Shown here piece after piece: positions 8,522 through 16,857 of a stretch of DNA of 64,000 nt. The translations under genes and the position numbers were made by a program. How positions within the stretch are numbered: the first letter of the stretch is position 1; each line of letters starts with the position of its first letter. The notes below the pieces were generated by a model. It ran no database searches and had not been told where the DNA came from. It saw nothing but the letters and a program-made list of their open reading frames with translations. This stretch comes from Kallipyga gabonensis (lineage in GTDB: Bacteria; Bacillota; Clostridia; Tissierellales; Peptoniphilaceae). The stretch is taken from positions 1,116,001-1,180,000 of the forward strand of contig NZ_CXYV01000002.1 in NCBI RefSeq assembly GCF_001286805.1, read 5' to 3'.

Positions 8522-10176
8522 CCTATGCGGGTGAAAAACGTTTTAATATGTGGACGGTGTTGACGCTTGTGTTGCTGGCACTGTTCCTGCTATTTGTCAT
8601 TTATCCGATCGGCATGTTATTGATCAAGAGTTTATTTACCGATGGAAAAGTGGACCTCAGTTATTTTACAAAGTTTTTTGCAAAACAATATTATTGGGGA
8701 ACCCTGGTAAACAGCTTTAAGGTCACGGTGGTGTCCACCCTTGTTGCAGCACTGATCGGCGTCCCCATGGCGTACTTGTTGCGCAGTGTAAAAATTCGTG
8801 GCGCAAGTTTGATTAATATCTTAATTGTGATTTCTTATTTGTCGCCTCCTTTTATCGGTGCGTATTCCTGGATTCAGCTTTTGGGGCGCAACGGATTTTT
8901 CACGCGCCTGATCAATGGGATTTTCGGTGTACAGTTGCAAGGGATTTACGGCTTCGCCGGCATTGTACTTGTGTTCTCATTGCAATCATTTCCTTTGATT
9001 TACATGTATGTATCCGGGGCTATGAAAAACTTAGACAATTCCCTGAATGAGGCGGCAGAAAGCTTGGGTTGCAATCAATTCCAGCGTGTTACGAAAATTA
9101 TTTTCCCACTCGTAATGCCGTCCCTGCTGGCAGGATCCTTGCTCGTATTTATGCGTGTCTTTGCGGACTTCGGCACACCCATGATTATCGGTGAGGGCTA
9201 TAAGACATTTCCGGTCATGTTATACACACAGTTTATGGGTGAAGTCGGTACAAATGACGGTTTTGCTGCAACGATGTGCTTGATCGTGATTCTTATTGCG
9301 CTCTTCTTTTTCTTCATTCAAAAAGCTCTGGGGAAACGCTTCACGTACTCCATGACCGCACTGAAACCGATGGAACCGGAGGACCGGCGCGGATGGCGCA
9401 GAACCGTTGCCCATATCGTAGTCTATTTTGTAACGCTGATAGCGGCGTTGCCGCAGTTGACGGTCTTGGTCACCTCTTTTATCGGCACCATAAACGGCTC
9501 GCTGTTTACCGGGGAATTTACCTTGGACAACTATCGAAATATTTTCGCAAAAAGCAATACCTCTGCGATTACAAACAGCTATCTCTTTGGTCTCGTAGCG
9601 ATTGTCATTGTCGTGGTATGTGGCATTCTCATCTCCTATCTCTGCGTACGGAAGAAGAATCCTCTGACGGCAGCACTCGATGTGTTGACGATGTTCCCCT
9701 ATATCATTCCAGGTTCTGTGTTGGGTATTTCTTTTCTTTACGCTTTTAACGGCCCTCCGTTCCTTTTAGGCGGCACCGCACTCATTATTATTATTTCGTT
9801 GTCGATTCGACGAATGCCGTATACCATCCGATCGAGCACCGCTATTATCGGGCAGATCAGTCCGAGCATTGAGGAAGCTTCCATCAGTTTGGGCGCTTCA
9901 CAGGTTCGCACCTTCCTGCGCATTACCATTCCGATGATGCTCCCTGGTGTTTTTTCGGGAGCCATCATGAGTTGGATTACTTTGATCAGTGAATTGAGTT
10001 CCTCCGTTATCTTGTATACGAGTCGAACCATGACGCTGACCGTAGCGATTTATTCGGAAGTCATTCGCAGTAACTTCGGGAATGCAGCAGCCTATTCCAC
10101 ATTATTGACGCTCACCTCGATTATCTCTTTACTCCTGTTTTTCAAATTTAGCGGGAAAAAGGATGTAAGCGTTTGA
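8518..10176 (+). CDS. ABC transporter permease, fused double-domain FbpB type
   Basis: 552-residue inner membrane permease made of two fused six-helix halves of the binding-protein-dependent type. Each half carries one ATPase-docking EAA loop: EAAESLGCNQFQRV in the first half and EEASISLGASQVRTF in the second. The fusion explains why only one permease gene is needed. I chose ATG 8518 (MTYAGEKRF), which overlaps the ATPase stop and has GGGAGGAG inside the end of that gene; the longer open frame starting at 8407 lies wholly in the ATPase gene. Its partners are the binding protein and ATPase upstream. The substrate is undecided between ferric ion and a phosphorylated organic compound. Confidence 0.92.
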   Translation: MTYAGEKRFNMWTVLTLVLLALFLLFVIYPIGMLLIKSLFTDGKVDLSYFTKFFAKQYYWGTLVNSFKVTVVSTLVAALIGVPMAYLLRSVKIRGASLINILIVISYLSPPFIGAYSWIQLLGRNGFFTRLINGIFGVQLQGIYGFAGIVLVFSLQSFPLIYMYVSGAMKNLDNSLNEAAESLGCNQFQRVTKIIFPLVMPSLLAGSLLVFMRVFADFGTPMIIGEGYKTFPVMLYTQFMGEVGTNDGFAATMCLIVILIALFFFFIQKALGKRFTYSMTALKPMEPEDRRGWRRTVAHIVVYFVTLIAALPQLTVLVTSFIGTINGSLFTGEFTLDNYRNIFAKSNTSAITNSYLFGLVAIVIVVVCGILISYLCVRKKNPLTAALDVLTMFPYIIPGSVLGISFLYAFNGPPFLLGGTALIIIISLSIRRMPYTIRSSTAIIGQISPSIEEASISLGASQVRTFLRITIPMMLPGVFSGAIMSWITLISELSSSVILYTSRTMTLTVAIYSEVIRSNFGNAAAYSTLLTLTSIISLLLFFKFSGKKDVSV

Positions 10177-10188
10177 TAAGATACAACA

Positions 10189-10197
10189 TGGTAGAAT
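10189..10197 (+). promoter_or_regulatory. Possible extended -10 promoter for the two-component genes
   Basis: TGGTAGAAT at 10189-10197 matches the TGn-TAtaAT form found at several other genes in this window, 28 nt before the sensor kinase start. No -35 at standard spacing is seen. It could give the kinase and regulator expression independent of the transporter genes. Confidence 0.35.
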
Positions 10198-10224
10198 GAA
10201 GGGGAGGCAAGGAGAGGAGTTGTC

Positions 10225-11937
10225 ATGCGCCGCGAATCATTTCAAAATCAGCTGCGCCGATCATTCATTCGCTATGTGATGGCTATTTTGGCAGTCGTTT
10301 TTTTGCTCTACACAGGAGGCTTTGCCCTGAACTTTTTTATGGTTGTCGTGAAGGGCAGTCAAAAGGAGAACCGAAATCTGGAGCGCGCATTATCGCAACA
10401 GTTGTCGGTGTATGATGAGGGGCTGGTGGATCTGACCGAAGAAGAGACCCTTCAAAAGGCGGTTACAAAGGACACCGGCTCCACTCGTCTTACAGCAAAT
10501 CGTCAACTGTATGCCTTTGCCAATCAACAGACGCTGCGACCATACTTCGTATTGATGGACGGGAAGATGCAGATCTGCTGTTCGAATTTGAGCGCCGAAA
10601 ACCAATCGATTTTCGCCGATTCTGCTTTTGCTGCGCGCATGACAGATCGCATGCGTAGGGACTCCTCGACCACGCTGCACGCGGTTTGTACGGCGCCTCT
10701 CAGTCGTGAGCAGGCGTGCAATTTTTCTTTTTGTCGCGCCATTCCGGGAACCGACGGAGAATCCGTCGGCTACCTGTTTTTTAACCTACGTGAGGAGAGT
10801 TTCCAAGCCGTTTTTCGAGAAACCGCCTCCGCCGTGCTTCTGAAAGATTTATATGACAATGTGGTCTATACAACACTGGACCTTCAGAAGGATTCACAGG
10901 ATAAACAGCTCAGTAATAAACTTACGCTTTCGCGCGAAACCAACGGCATTCTGGCGATTGACGAGAATTACTTCTATATGGCCACAGGCAATGTGATGTC
11001 GCAATCACTGCGCCTGTACACCTTAACACCCCTGGATATGCTCTTTCAAAGGCTTGGCTATAGTGCGGGTTTCTTTATTTTATTTCTCCTGGTCGTGGTG
11101 GTCCTTGTGCGTATGCTGACGCGTGCCTTTACCAAACAAAATGCGATGGAACTTGGCGAATTGAAATGCGCTGTCGAGCATCTGGAATACGATCCTCGAA
11201 CGGCGGCCTTGTCACCGCAGTGTTCTCGTGAATCGCAGGAGCTGTATGAGCAGTTTCAGTCATTGATTCAGCACAATAATGAATTGTCGCAACGACGTCT
11301 ACAGATGGAAATCAAACATTTGGAGGATAAGTTCAATCCCCACTTTGTCTACAATGTCATGGAAACGGTGCGATATCAGATCAGCGAGAACCCGGAGTCG
11401 GCATCGGAAATGCTACTTTCTTTTGCTGCGCTTATGCGATACAGTGTAAATTATTGCAATACAAAAGTTACTTTAGAAACCGATATCGAATATATCAATG
11501 ATTATTTATTGCTGCAAAAGGTGCGGTACAATAACTGTCTGCGCTACGAGTTTGATATTCCCGAAGAGTTGATGGAATGTTTGGTGCCGAAGCTTTTACT
11601 GCAGCCGATTATTGAGAACAGTATTACGCATGGATATCAACCCGGACAAGTGCTGCATATTTGCGTGAAGGTGGAAAAACTGGGAGAAAGCTTGCGCTTC
11701 ACAGTGACAGACGACGGCGCGGGAATTTCGGAGGCACAGCTTGAAGCGCTGCGGGCAAGTTTTTGTCAAGAGAATCAAGAAGATTACAAGGCGCATATCG
11801 GGTTGTATAACATTCAGAAAGTGATTCGACTGACATATGGCGAACCCTATGGCCTCCATATTGAAAGTGTCGTGGGTGTAGGGACAACCGTTACGTTGAA
11901 TCTGCCCTATGAAGAGGAGGTACAGGAGAAATGTTGA
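10225..11937 (+). CDS. YesM-type sensor histidine kinase
   Basis: Membrane sensor kinase of 570 residues that autophosphorylates and passes the phosphate to the AraC-type regulator encoded next. An N-terminal membrane helix (about residues 18-40) and a second near residues 275-297 enclose an extracytoplasmic sensor region of about 235 residues. The kinase part has the family motif KFNPHFVYN with the phosphorylated His373, the N-box QPIIENSITHGY, and the G-box TDDGAGIS. This is the His_kinase type shared by YesM, LytS and HptS. A GGAGAGGAG site precedes ATG 10225. The stop overlaps the regulator start by 7 nt. Location behind an AfuA-like transporter suggests sensing of the transporter's substrate. 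Confidence 0.92.
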   Translation: MRRESFQNQLRRSFIRYVMAILAVVFLLYTGGFALNFFMVVVKGSQKENRNLERALSQQLSVYDEGLVDLTEEETLQKAVTKDTGSTRLTANRQLYAFANQQTLRPYFVLMDGKMQICCSNLSAENQSIFADSAFAARMTDRMRRDSSTTLHAVCTAPLSREQACNFSFCRAIPGTDGESVGYLFFNLREESFQAVFRETASAVLLKDLYDNVVYTTLDLQKDSQDKQLSNKLTLSRETNGILAIDENYFYMATGNVMSQSLRLYTLTPLDMLFQRLGYSAGFFILFLLVVVVLVRMLTRAFTKQNAMELGELKCAVEHLEYDPRTAALSPQCSRESQELYEQFQSLIQHNNELSQRRLQMEIKHLEDKFNPHFVYNVMETVRYQISENPESASEMLLSFAALMRYSVNYCNTKVTLETDIEYINDYLLLQKVRYNNCLRYEFDIPEELMECLVPKLLLQPIIENSITHGYQPGQVLHICVKVEKLGESLRFTVTDDGAGISEAQLEALRASFCQENQEDYKAHIGLYNIQKVIRLTYGEPYGLHIESVVGVGTTVTLNLPYEEEVQEKC

Positions 11938-12665
11938 AGGTTTTGCTGGTAGAGGATGAAAACCTGATTCGACGCGGATTATTGTATAAAACGGATTGGA
12001 CGGAACTCCAATGTGTCGTGGTTGGAGAGGCGGGCAGCGGGACGGAAGGGCTTGCACAGATTGAAGCTTTGCGCCCGGATATCGTCATTACCGACATCCG
12101 TATGCCGGATATGGACGGCTTGGAAATGCTGCGAAAAGGGCAAGACATTTGTCCGTTTTATTCCATTATTTTGTCCGGATACAGTGAGTTTGATTATGCG
12201 CAGCAGGCGATTCATCTCGGGGTCACCGAGTATTTACTGAAGCCTTTGGACGAGAATGAATTGAAGGACTGTCTGAAACGCATTGTCGCGGCACATGAAA
12301 ATCAGGCGGCATCCCCTTCAATAAAGACATCGGAAGAACCGGTGTCCCTAAAAAATAAGTACGCCGACGCCATGTTGCAGTACATACGCAATCATTATGC
12401 AGAGCGCATTTCCCTCACGGATTTAAGCCAGGAGTTGAACATCTCCTGCACCCATCTGAATGCAAAATTCAAAGCGGAAACGGGGTATACTTTTCACGCA
12501 TTTTTAAATTATTATCGAATCCGGCGAGCGGTAGAATTGCAAAAAAGCGGCCAATATAAGCTCTACGAGATTGCAGAATTAGTTGGGTTTTCCGATTATA
12601 AATATTTCAATAAAGTCTTCAAAAAATACACGGGCTATTCACCAAATGTGATTTTCCCCCGGTAG
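11931..12665 (+). CDS. YesN/HptR-type response regulator with AraC DNA-binding domain
   Basis: 244-residue regulator. The receiver domain (about 1-120) has the acidic pair E8-D9 and the phosphoacceptor Asp55 in VITDIRMPDMDG; the C-terminal 100 residues form an AraC-type double helix-turn-helix (SLTDLSQELNISCTHLNAKF and YEIAELVGFSDYKYFNKVF). Regulators of this kind normally activate sugar or phosphosugar transport genes. The gene overlaps the sensor kinase by 7 nt and is the last of the transporter operon; the IS481 element starts 21 nt after its stop. Its likely target is the operon it belongs to, but no repeated operator was identified upstream of 6276. Confidence 0.93.
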   Translation: MLKVLLVEDENLIRRGLLYKTDWTELQCVVVGEAGSGTEGLAQIEALRPDIVITDIRMPDMDGLEMLRKGQDICPFYSIILSGYSEFDYAQQAIHLGVTEYLLKPLDENELKDCLKRIVAAHENQAASPSIKTSEEPVSLKNKYADAMLQYIRNHYAERISLTDLSQELNISCTHLNAKFKAETGYTFHAFLNYYRIRRAVELQKSGQYKLYEIAELVGFSDYKYFNKVFKKYTGYSPNVIFPR

Positions 12666-12733
12666 GAATCGGTGTACATTTGTAAATGATGTGAGACCAA
12701 AAAAGTAAGTTGAGATCTCCCGTTTGCTATCCT

Positions 12734-12763
12734 AATTACTGGCGGGCTAGCCCGCCAGTAATT
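12734..12763. repeat. Perfect 30-bp palindrome over the transposase stop codon
   Basis: AATTACTGGCGGGCT (12734-12748) is followed directly by its exact reverse complement (12749-12763). The transposase stop codon (12747-12749, minus strand) lies at its centre. On the plus strand it is followed by GGGTCC and six T, so it could terminate plus-strand transcription arriving from the response-regulator gene and protect the element from outside transcription; on the minus strand no T-run follows. Confidence 0.8.
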
Positions 12764-13586
12764 GGGTCCTTTTTTCCATAGGCGTTAGCCATTGTAGCGT
12801 CTGCATAGATAGTCGGTTGGATTTGTAGAGATTGCGCTTCATTTGTAGAATCAGATCTTCATCACTGTAGAAGGAGAGATGAGCATAAAAATGCTCATTG
12901 TCATTACGGTGACTTCGTTCGACCTTTCCGTTATGCCTTGGTGTCCTGGGCCGAATCAGTTTGTGCACAATCCCCTTTTCTTGACAGTAAAGATCGAAAG
13001 GATGTACCCGATCGGTCTCACGGAAGGGGTAAATGAACCATTCTCGGCTGGCTTCATCGATGACAGTGTATTGAAAGAATCGATCCGGCATTTTCCCCAC
13101 GTAACAAGCGTTTGGAACATATTTGACATCGAGTTGCCACTTCACTCCAAGGGCTTTCGGGGTATCGTAAGGCTTCGGAATATAGGGTTTCTTCTTTGAG
13201 GCTTTTTGCTGGTAAAAGCCCTGTTTCCGAAGGAAACGGAAAAATGAACAGGGATGGCGGCGGTAGCCCTTTTGAAATTTCAGCTTGGCGTAGAGTTCAA
13301 TGAGGGAGATGGTTGGATTTCGCCGAATGAAATTTTTAATCCAAGTTATTTCTTCTTCCGTATGGGCAGTAGGATGCGGACTTTTCGGTCGGTGGGAACG
13401 GTCCATTAGTGACTCCCGGCTGCCGTCAAAGCGGCGATTCCAACGCATGAGTGAGGCTTTTGAGATCTTGTAGCGGCGAATAACGAAGCTGACAGAATAT
13501 CCTAAACGATACGTTTTAACCGCATGAAATCTCGTTTCTAAAGTATGTGGAAGATAGCGCTGAGTTTTTGTTATACTGGTAGACAT
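12747..13586 (-). pseudogene. IS481-family DDE transposase with in-frame central deletion
   Basis: 279 codons are open, against roughly 320 for intact relatives. The N-terminal helix-turn-helix region (about residues 10-60) and the first catalytic Asp (WQLDVKYVP) are present, and the C-terminal catalytic Glu lies in RHNGKVERSH. Between FIYPFRE and TDRVHPFD (junction near 13006-13018) the family normally has about 40 more residues, including the second catalytic Asp in a TDNG-type motif; these are absent. The frame is kept across the junction. The protein may still bind the ends but should be catalytically dead. An AAAGGA site precedes the start. Confidence 0.85.
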
Positions 13587-13712
13587 AGAGAGAATCCTTT
13601 CTTTGTTAGCTTTTCACTTTCATTGTACAGGATTTCTCTCTATATTTTTTTCTTCTTGGTCTCACATCAATTGTATCTCTACAACGGAAACTTGAAAAAT
13701 GCCCCTTTCCGC

Positions 13713-13741
13713 TTGTCGTTTTGACCTTTTTACGCTATAAT
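13713..13741 (+). promoter_or_regulatory. Promoter of rpsB-tsf
   Basis: TTGTCG (13713-13718) and TATAAT (13736-13741) with a 17-bp spacer, about 115 nt before rpsB. The perfect -10 and the optimal spacing fit a strong ribosomal-protein promoter. It lies only 44 bp outside the end of the insertion sequence. Confidence 0.8.
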
Positions 13742-13750
13742 AATCGGGTA

Positions 13751-13787
13751 TGTCACACAGTTCTCGAATATCCATAGCCGTGTGTCA
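13751..13787 (+). promoter_or_regulatory. Stem-loop at the 5' end of the rpsB leader
   Basis: TGTCACAC (13751-13758) can pair with GTGTGTCA (13780-13787) with one T-T mismatch, closing a 21-nt loop, right at the start of the roughly 105-nt untranslated leader of rpsB. Ribosomal protein S2 represses its own mRNA through the leader in several bacteria, so this is a candidate autoregulatory structure; the similarity to known S2 leaders was not established. Confidence 0.35.
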
Positions 13788-13855
13788 TTCGGGTTTCCCG
13801 GTGATTGGTGCGGATTTGAGAGAGCTGGAAGTATAACACAATAGGAGGAAATTTT

Positions 13856-14698
13856 ATGTCCGTCGTATCTATGAAAGCTTTACTGGAAGCCGGTGTCCAC
13901 TTTGGCCACCAAACCCGTCGTTGGAACCCCAAGATGGCCCCTTATATCTTCACTGAAAGAAACGGGATCCACATTATCGACCTGCAAAAGACCATCCGCA
14001 TGATTGACGATGCCTATGAAGCTGTTCGTCAAGCCGCAGAAGATGGTGGTAAGGTTCTCTTTGTCGGCACGAAAAAACAGGCTCAGGATTCCATCGAACT
14101 CCAGGCTAAGCGTTGCAATATGTTTTATGTCAACCAGCGTTGGCTGGGCGGCATGCTGACCAACTATCAAACCATTCGCAAGTCCATCGATCGTCTGGAA
14201 GAAATTGCCAAAATGTCTGAAGACGGAACCTTCGATCTTCTGCCGAAGAAGGAAGTTGCTCAACTTGAGCATGAATATGAGCGTTTAGACCGCTTCCTGG
14301 GCGGAATTAAAGACATGGGCGGTCTGCCTGATTTAATTTATATTGTTGACCCCAAGAAGGAACACATAGCGATCAATGAAGCCAAAAAACTGGGCATTCC
14401 TGTCGTAGCCATTCTTGATACCAATGCGGATCCGGATGAAGTCGACTATCCCATTCCCGGAAATGATGATGCCATTCGTTCGGTCAAACTGATTACCCAG
14501 ACCATGGCTGATGCGGTTTTGGAAGGAAAACAGGGTGTTCAGATGGATGATGAAGAGATGACCGCTGAAGAAACAGAGAATGACCAGGCTGAGACTGCAG
14601 AAGAGAGAGAACCTCAAGAGGCCGAAGAAGTGACCCCTGATCTCTCTGAAGATGATGTGGAAGTGGGTCAGGAACTGGATCACGCTGAAGAAGAATAA
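13856..14698 (+). CDS. rpsB: 30S ribosomal protein S2
   Basis: Small-subunit ribosomal protein, 280 residues. The family core ([24 protein letters not shown] at the start, then [12 protein letters not shown] and [13 protein letters not shown]) is intact. The last roughly 50 residues form a very acidic, Glu/Asp-rich tail not found in the shorter S2 of many bacteria, although acidic tails do occur in clostridial relatives. TAGGAGGAAAT gives a strong ribosome binding site. It is followed by tsf after 58 nt, the universal rpsB-tsf pair, and the pair ends at a strong terminator at 15446. Confidence 0.98.
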   Translation: MSVVSMKALLEAGVHFGHQTRRWNPKMAPYIFTERNGIHIIDLQKTIRMIDDAYEAVRQAAEDGGKVLFVGTKKQAQDSIELQAKRCNMFYVNQRWLGGMLTNYQTIRKSIDRLEEIAKMSEDGTFDLLPKKEVAQLEHEYERLDRFLGGIKDMGGLPDLIYIVDPKKEHIAINEAKKLGIPVVAILDTNADPDEVDYPIPGNDDAIRSVKLITQTMADAVLEGKQGVQMDDEEMTAEETENDQAETAEEREPQEAEEVTPDLSEDDVEVGQELDHAEEE

Positions 14699-14756
14699 GT
14701 CATCAGCAGGCTAGTTGATGTTCGAATACATTTGAATAAAGAGAAAGGGAGCGAAT

Positions 14757-15422
14757 ATGAATATTACTGCAGGATTGGTAAAAGAACTTCGTGAGATGAC
14801 CGGTGCCGGAATGATGGATTGCAAGAAAGCTTTAGTCGAAGCGGATGGAGATGTGGAAAAAGCCGCCGATATTCTTCGTGAAAAGGGAATTGCTAAATCC
14901 GCAAAGAAGAGCGACCGGATTGCTGCAGAAGGCCTGATCGACACCTATGTTCATAATGGCCGGATTGGCGTTATGGTGGAGGTGAACACGGAGACCGACT
15001 TCGCTGCTCGTAATGAAGAGTTCATTCAGTTTGTCCACCAGCTCTGCCTCCATATTGCTTCAATGAACCCCAAGTATGTTGCCCAGGCGGACGTTCCTGA
15101 GGACGAAGTCAACCACGAAAAGGAAATTTTGACCCAGCAAGCCATGAATGAGGGTCAGAATATTCCGGAGGATAAGCGTCGTTTCGTCGCCGAGAAGAAG
15201 GTGGAAGGCCGTATGGGCAAGTTCTATGAGGAGATTTGCCTCTTAGACCAGAAGTTCATCCTGGATACCGATAAATCGGTTGATACTATTCGTAAAGAAC
15301 TCATTGCCAAGATTGGCGAAAACATCGTCATCCGTCGCTTTATCCGCTACGAAGTGGGTGAAGGTCTGGAAAAGAAACAAGAAAATTTCGCAGAGGAAGT
15401 GGCTAAGCAAATTAATGGTTAA
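14757..15422 (+). CDS. tsf: Elongation factor Ts
   Basis: Guanine nucleotide exchange factor that recycles EF-Tu from GDP to GTP. The 221-residue protein has the N-terminal UBA-like domain ([20 protein letters not shown]) and the [10 protein letters not shown] motif that contacts EF-Tu. It is the short form of the family, with one compact core and without the extra coiled-coil region of longer EF-Ts. An AGAAAGGGAG site precedes the start. Second gene of the rpsB-tsf operon, followed after 23 nt by the terminator. Confidence 0.98.
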   Translation: MNITAGLVKELREMTGAGMMDCKKALVEADGDVEKAADILREKGIAKSAKKSDRIAAEGLIDTYVHNGRIGVMVEVNTETDFAARNEEFIQFVHQLCLHIASMNPKYVAQADVPEDEVNHEKEILTQQAMNEGQNIPEDKRRFVAEKKVEGRMGKFYEEICLLDQKFILDTDKSVDTIRKELIAKIGENIVIRRFIRYEVGEGLEKKQENFAEEVAKQING

Positions 15423-15445
15423 TTGCCGAATTTTCGAACTTTCTA

Positions 15446-15478
15446 AAGAGGAAGGGTCTGAGACCCTTCCTCTTTTTT
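15446..15478 (+). terminator. Intrinsic terminator after tsf
   Basis: AAGAGGAAGGGTC pairs perfectly with GACCCTTCCTCTT over 13 bp around a TGA loop, followed by a T-run. It ends the rpsB-tsf transcript directly before the pyrH promoter. Confidence 0.95.
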
Positions 15479-15479
15479 A

Positions 15480-15488
15480 TGGTAAAAT
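15480..15488 (+). promoter_or_regulatory. Extended -10 promoter of pyrH
   Basis: TGGTAAAAT lies 2 nt after the tsf terminator and 27 nt before the pyrH start. The same TGGTAAAAT or close relatives precede rimP, ftsK, glnS, xerC and others in this window. The -35 region would fall inside the terminator stem and shows no consensus, as is usual for extended -10 promoters. Confidence 0.65.
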
Positions 15489-15514
15489 TATAGAGATCAA
15501 TGAAGGAGGGGATT

Positions 15515-16231
15515 ATGTTTTCCTATCGACGAATCGTATTAAAATTATCCGGTGAAGCCATGGCCGGGCCCAGCCATGTGGGTCTGGATGATGAAACGAT
15601 TGAAAGGATTGCCCGGTCAATACAGGAAGTTCATGCACTGGGTATTGAGATTGCTATTGTTGTTGGAGGTGGGAATTTTTGGCGTGGCCGGTCCTCAACC
15701 TCCATTGAACGAGCCAGTTCGGATCATATGGGCATGTTGGGTACAGTAATCAACGCTCTTCGCCTCCAGGCTTCACTTGAAAATCTTGGCCTGGAAACCC
15801 GTGTTCAGACAGCCATTCAAATGCAGGAGGTGGCTGAGCCCTATATCCGTCGACGTGCCATTCGCCACATTGAGAAAGGACGGATTGTCATCTTTGGTGC
15901 TGGAACGGGTCTTCCATATTTTTCGACCGATACAACAGCAGCCTTAAGGGCTTTAGAGATTGATGCGGACTGCATCTTAGTGGGTAAAAAGGGGACCGAT
16001 GGAGTGTATAACAAGGATCCCAATAAATTTAAGGATGCGCATAAGTTCGATCACCTGAGCTATCGTGACGTCTTAACCATGGGTCTTACCGTTATGGACT
16101 CAACGGCTACGTCTTTGGCAATGGATAATGACCTTCCTATTGTGGTCTTTGGAATTGATCAACCGGAGAACATGGTGAAAGTGGTTCAGGGAGAAGACCT
16201 GGGGACAACGATCACCGGTGATCATAAGTAG
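15515..16231 (+). CDS. pyrH: UMP kinase
   Basis: Phosphorylates UMP to UDP in pyrimidine nucleotide synthesis. The 238-residue protein shows the amino-acid-kinase fold motifs: [11 protein letters not shown] at the N-terminus, [25 protein letters not shown], and the nucleotide-binding [21 protein letters not shown] chose ATG 15515, which has AAGGAGGG 4 nt upstream; an in-frame ATG at 15500 would place that same site inside the gene. First gene of pyrH-frr-uppS-cdsA, the usual Firmicute order. Confidence 0.97.
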   Translation: MFSYRRIVLKLSGEAMAGPSHVGLDDETIERIARSIQEVHALGIEIAIVVGGGNFWRGRSSTSIERASSDHMGMLGTVINALRLQASLENLGLETRVQTAIQMQEVAEPYIRRRAIRHIEKGRIVIFGAGTGLPYFSTDTTAALRALEIDADCILVGKKGTDGVYNKDPNKFKDAHKFDHLSYRDVLTMGLTVMDSTATSLAMDNDLPIVVFGIDQPENMVKVVQGEDLGTTITGDHK

Positions 16232-16282
16232 ATTAAATGCTGGTAGTCAGCATATCGACTTCTTAAGGAGAAAGGAATCAAT

Positions 16283-16834
16283 ATGTATAAAAAAAATGAA
16301 CTTGAAAGTCAGATGAAAAAGTCTCTGGAAGCCCTGGAGTATGATTTTCAGCATATCCGTGCCGGTAGAGCTAATCCCAACCTCCTCGATGACATCAGCT
16401 TTTCCTATTACGGTGTTAACACGCCGATCAAGCAGGCGGCTACCATTAATGTTCCGGAAGCAAGGCTGATCACTATCACCCCCTGGGATAAAACTAACCT
16501 CAAACCGATTGAGCAGGCGATTATCAGTTCTGATTTGGGCATCACTCCCTCAAATGATGGAACGATGATTCGCCTGCCTTTCCCGCAATTAACGGAAGAA
16601 CGACGTAAGGACCTGGTAAAAGAAGTCAATAAGCGGATGGAAGAAGGAAAGGTTGCCGTTCGCAATATTCGTCGCGAGGGCATGGAAGAAATCAAAAAGG
16701 CGGAGAAAAACAAAGAAATTGCAGAGGATGACCGCTATCGAGCTGAGGACGACCTCCAAAAGCTGACCGATAAGTATATTGAAAAGATGGAAGAGATCAC
16801 CAAGAAAAAAGAAAAGGAACTTATGGAAGTTTGA
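16283..16834 (+). CDS. frr: Ribosome recycling factor
   Basis: Splits the post-termination ribosome together with EF-G. The 183-residue protein matches the family length and carries the helix motif HIRAGRANPNLLD, the loop TITPWDKTNLKPIEQAI, and the long C-terminal helices (VKEVNKRMEEGKVAVRNIR). AGGAGAAAGG precedes ATG 16283. It lies 51 nt after pyrH and just before uppS. Confidence 0.97.
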   Translation: MYKKNELESQMKKSLEALEYDFQHIRAGRANPNLLDDISFSYYGVNTPIKQAATINVPEARLITITPWDKTNLKPIEQAIISSDLGITPSNDGTMIRLPFPQLTEERRKDLVKEVNKRMEEGKVAVRNIRREGMEEIKKAEKNKEIAEDDRYRAEDDLQKLTDKYIEKMEEITKKKEKELMEV

Positions 16835-16857
16835 TTTGGTGGACGATGGGAGACGGT

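Larger units (their letters stand above)
12687..13669. mobile_element. IS481-family insertion sequence, about 983 bp, internally deleted
   Basis: Fourteen-base perfect terminal inverted repeats close the element: TGATGTGAGACCAA at 12687-12700 and TTGGTCTCACATCA at 13656-13669. The only gene inside is an IS481-type transposase on the minus strand that has lost its central part, so the copy is shorter than usual and presumably cannot move itself. I saw no convincing flanking target duplication. The right end lies just upstream of the rpsB promoter (13713) and the left end 21 nt after the response-regulator gene, so the element marks the island's rpsB-side border. Confidence 0.85.

Noticed and set aside
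12687-13669. Target-site duplication of the IS481 element
   Set aside because: A TTGTA occurs near both ends, but not adjacent to the inverted repeats, so no duplication could be supported.
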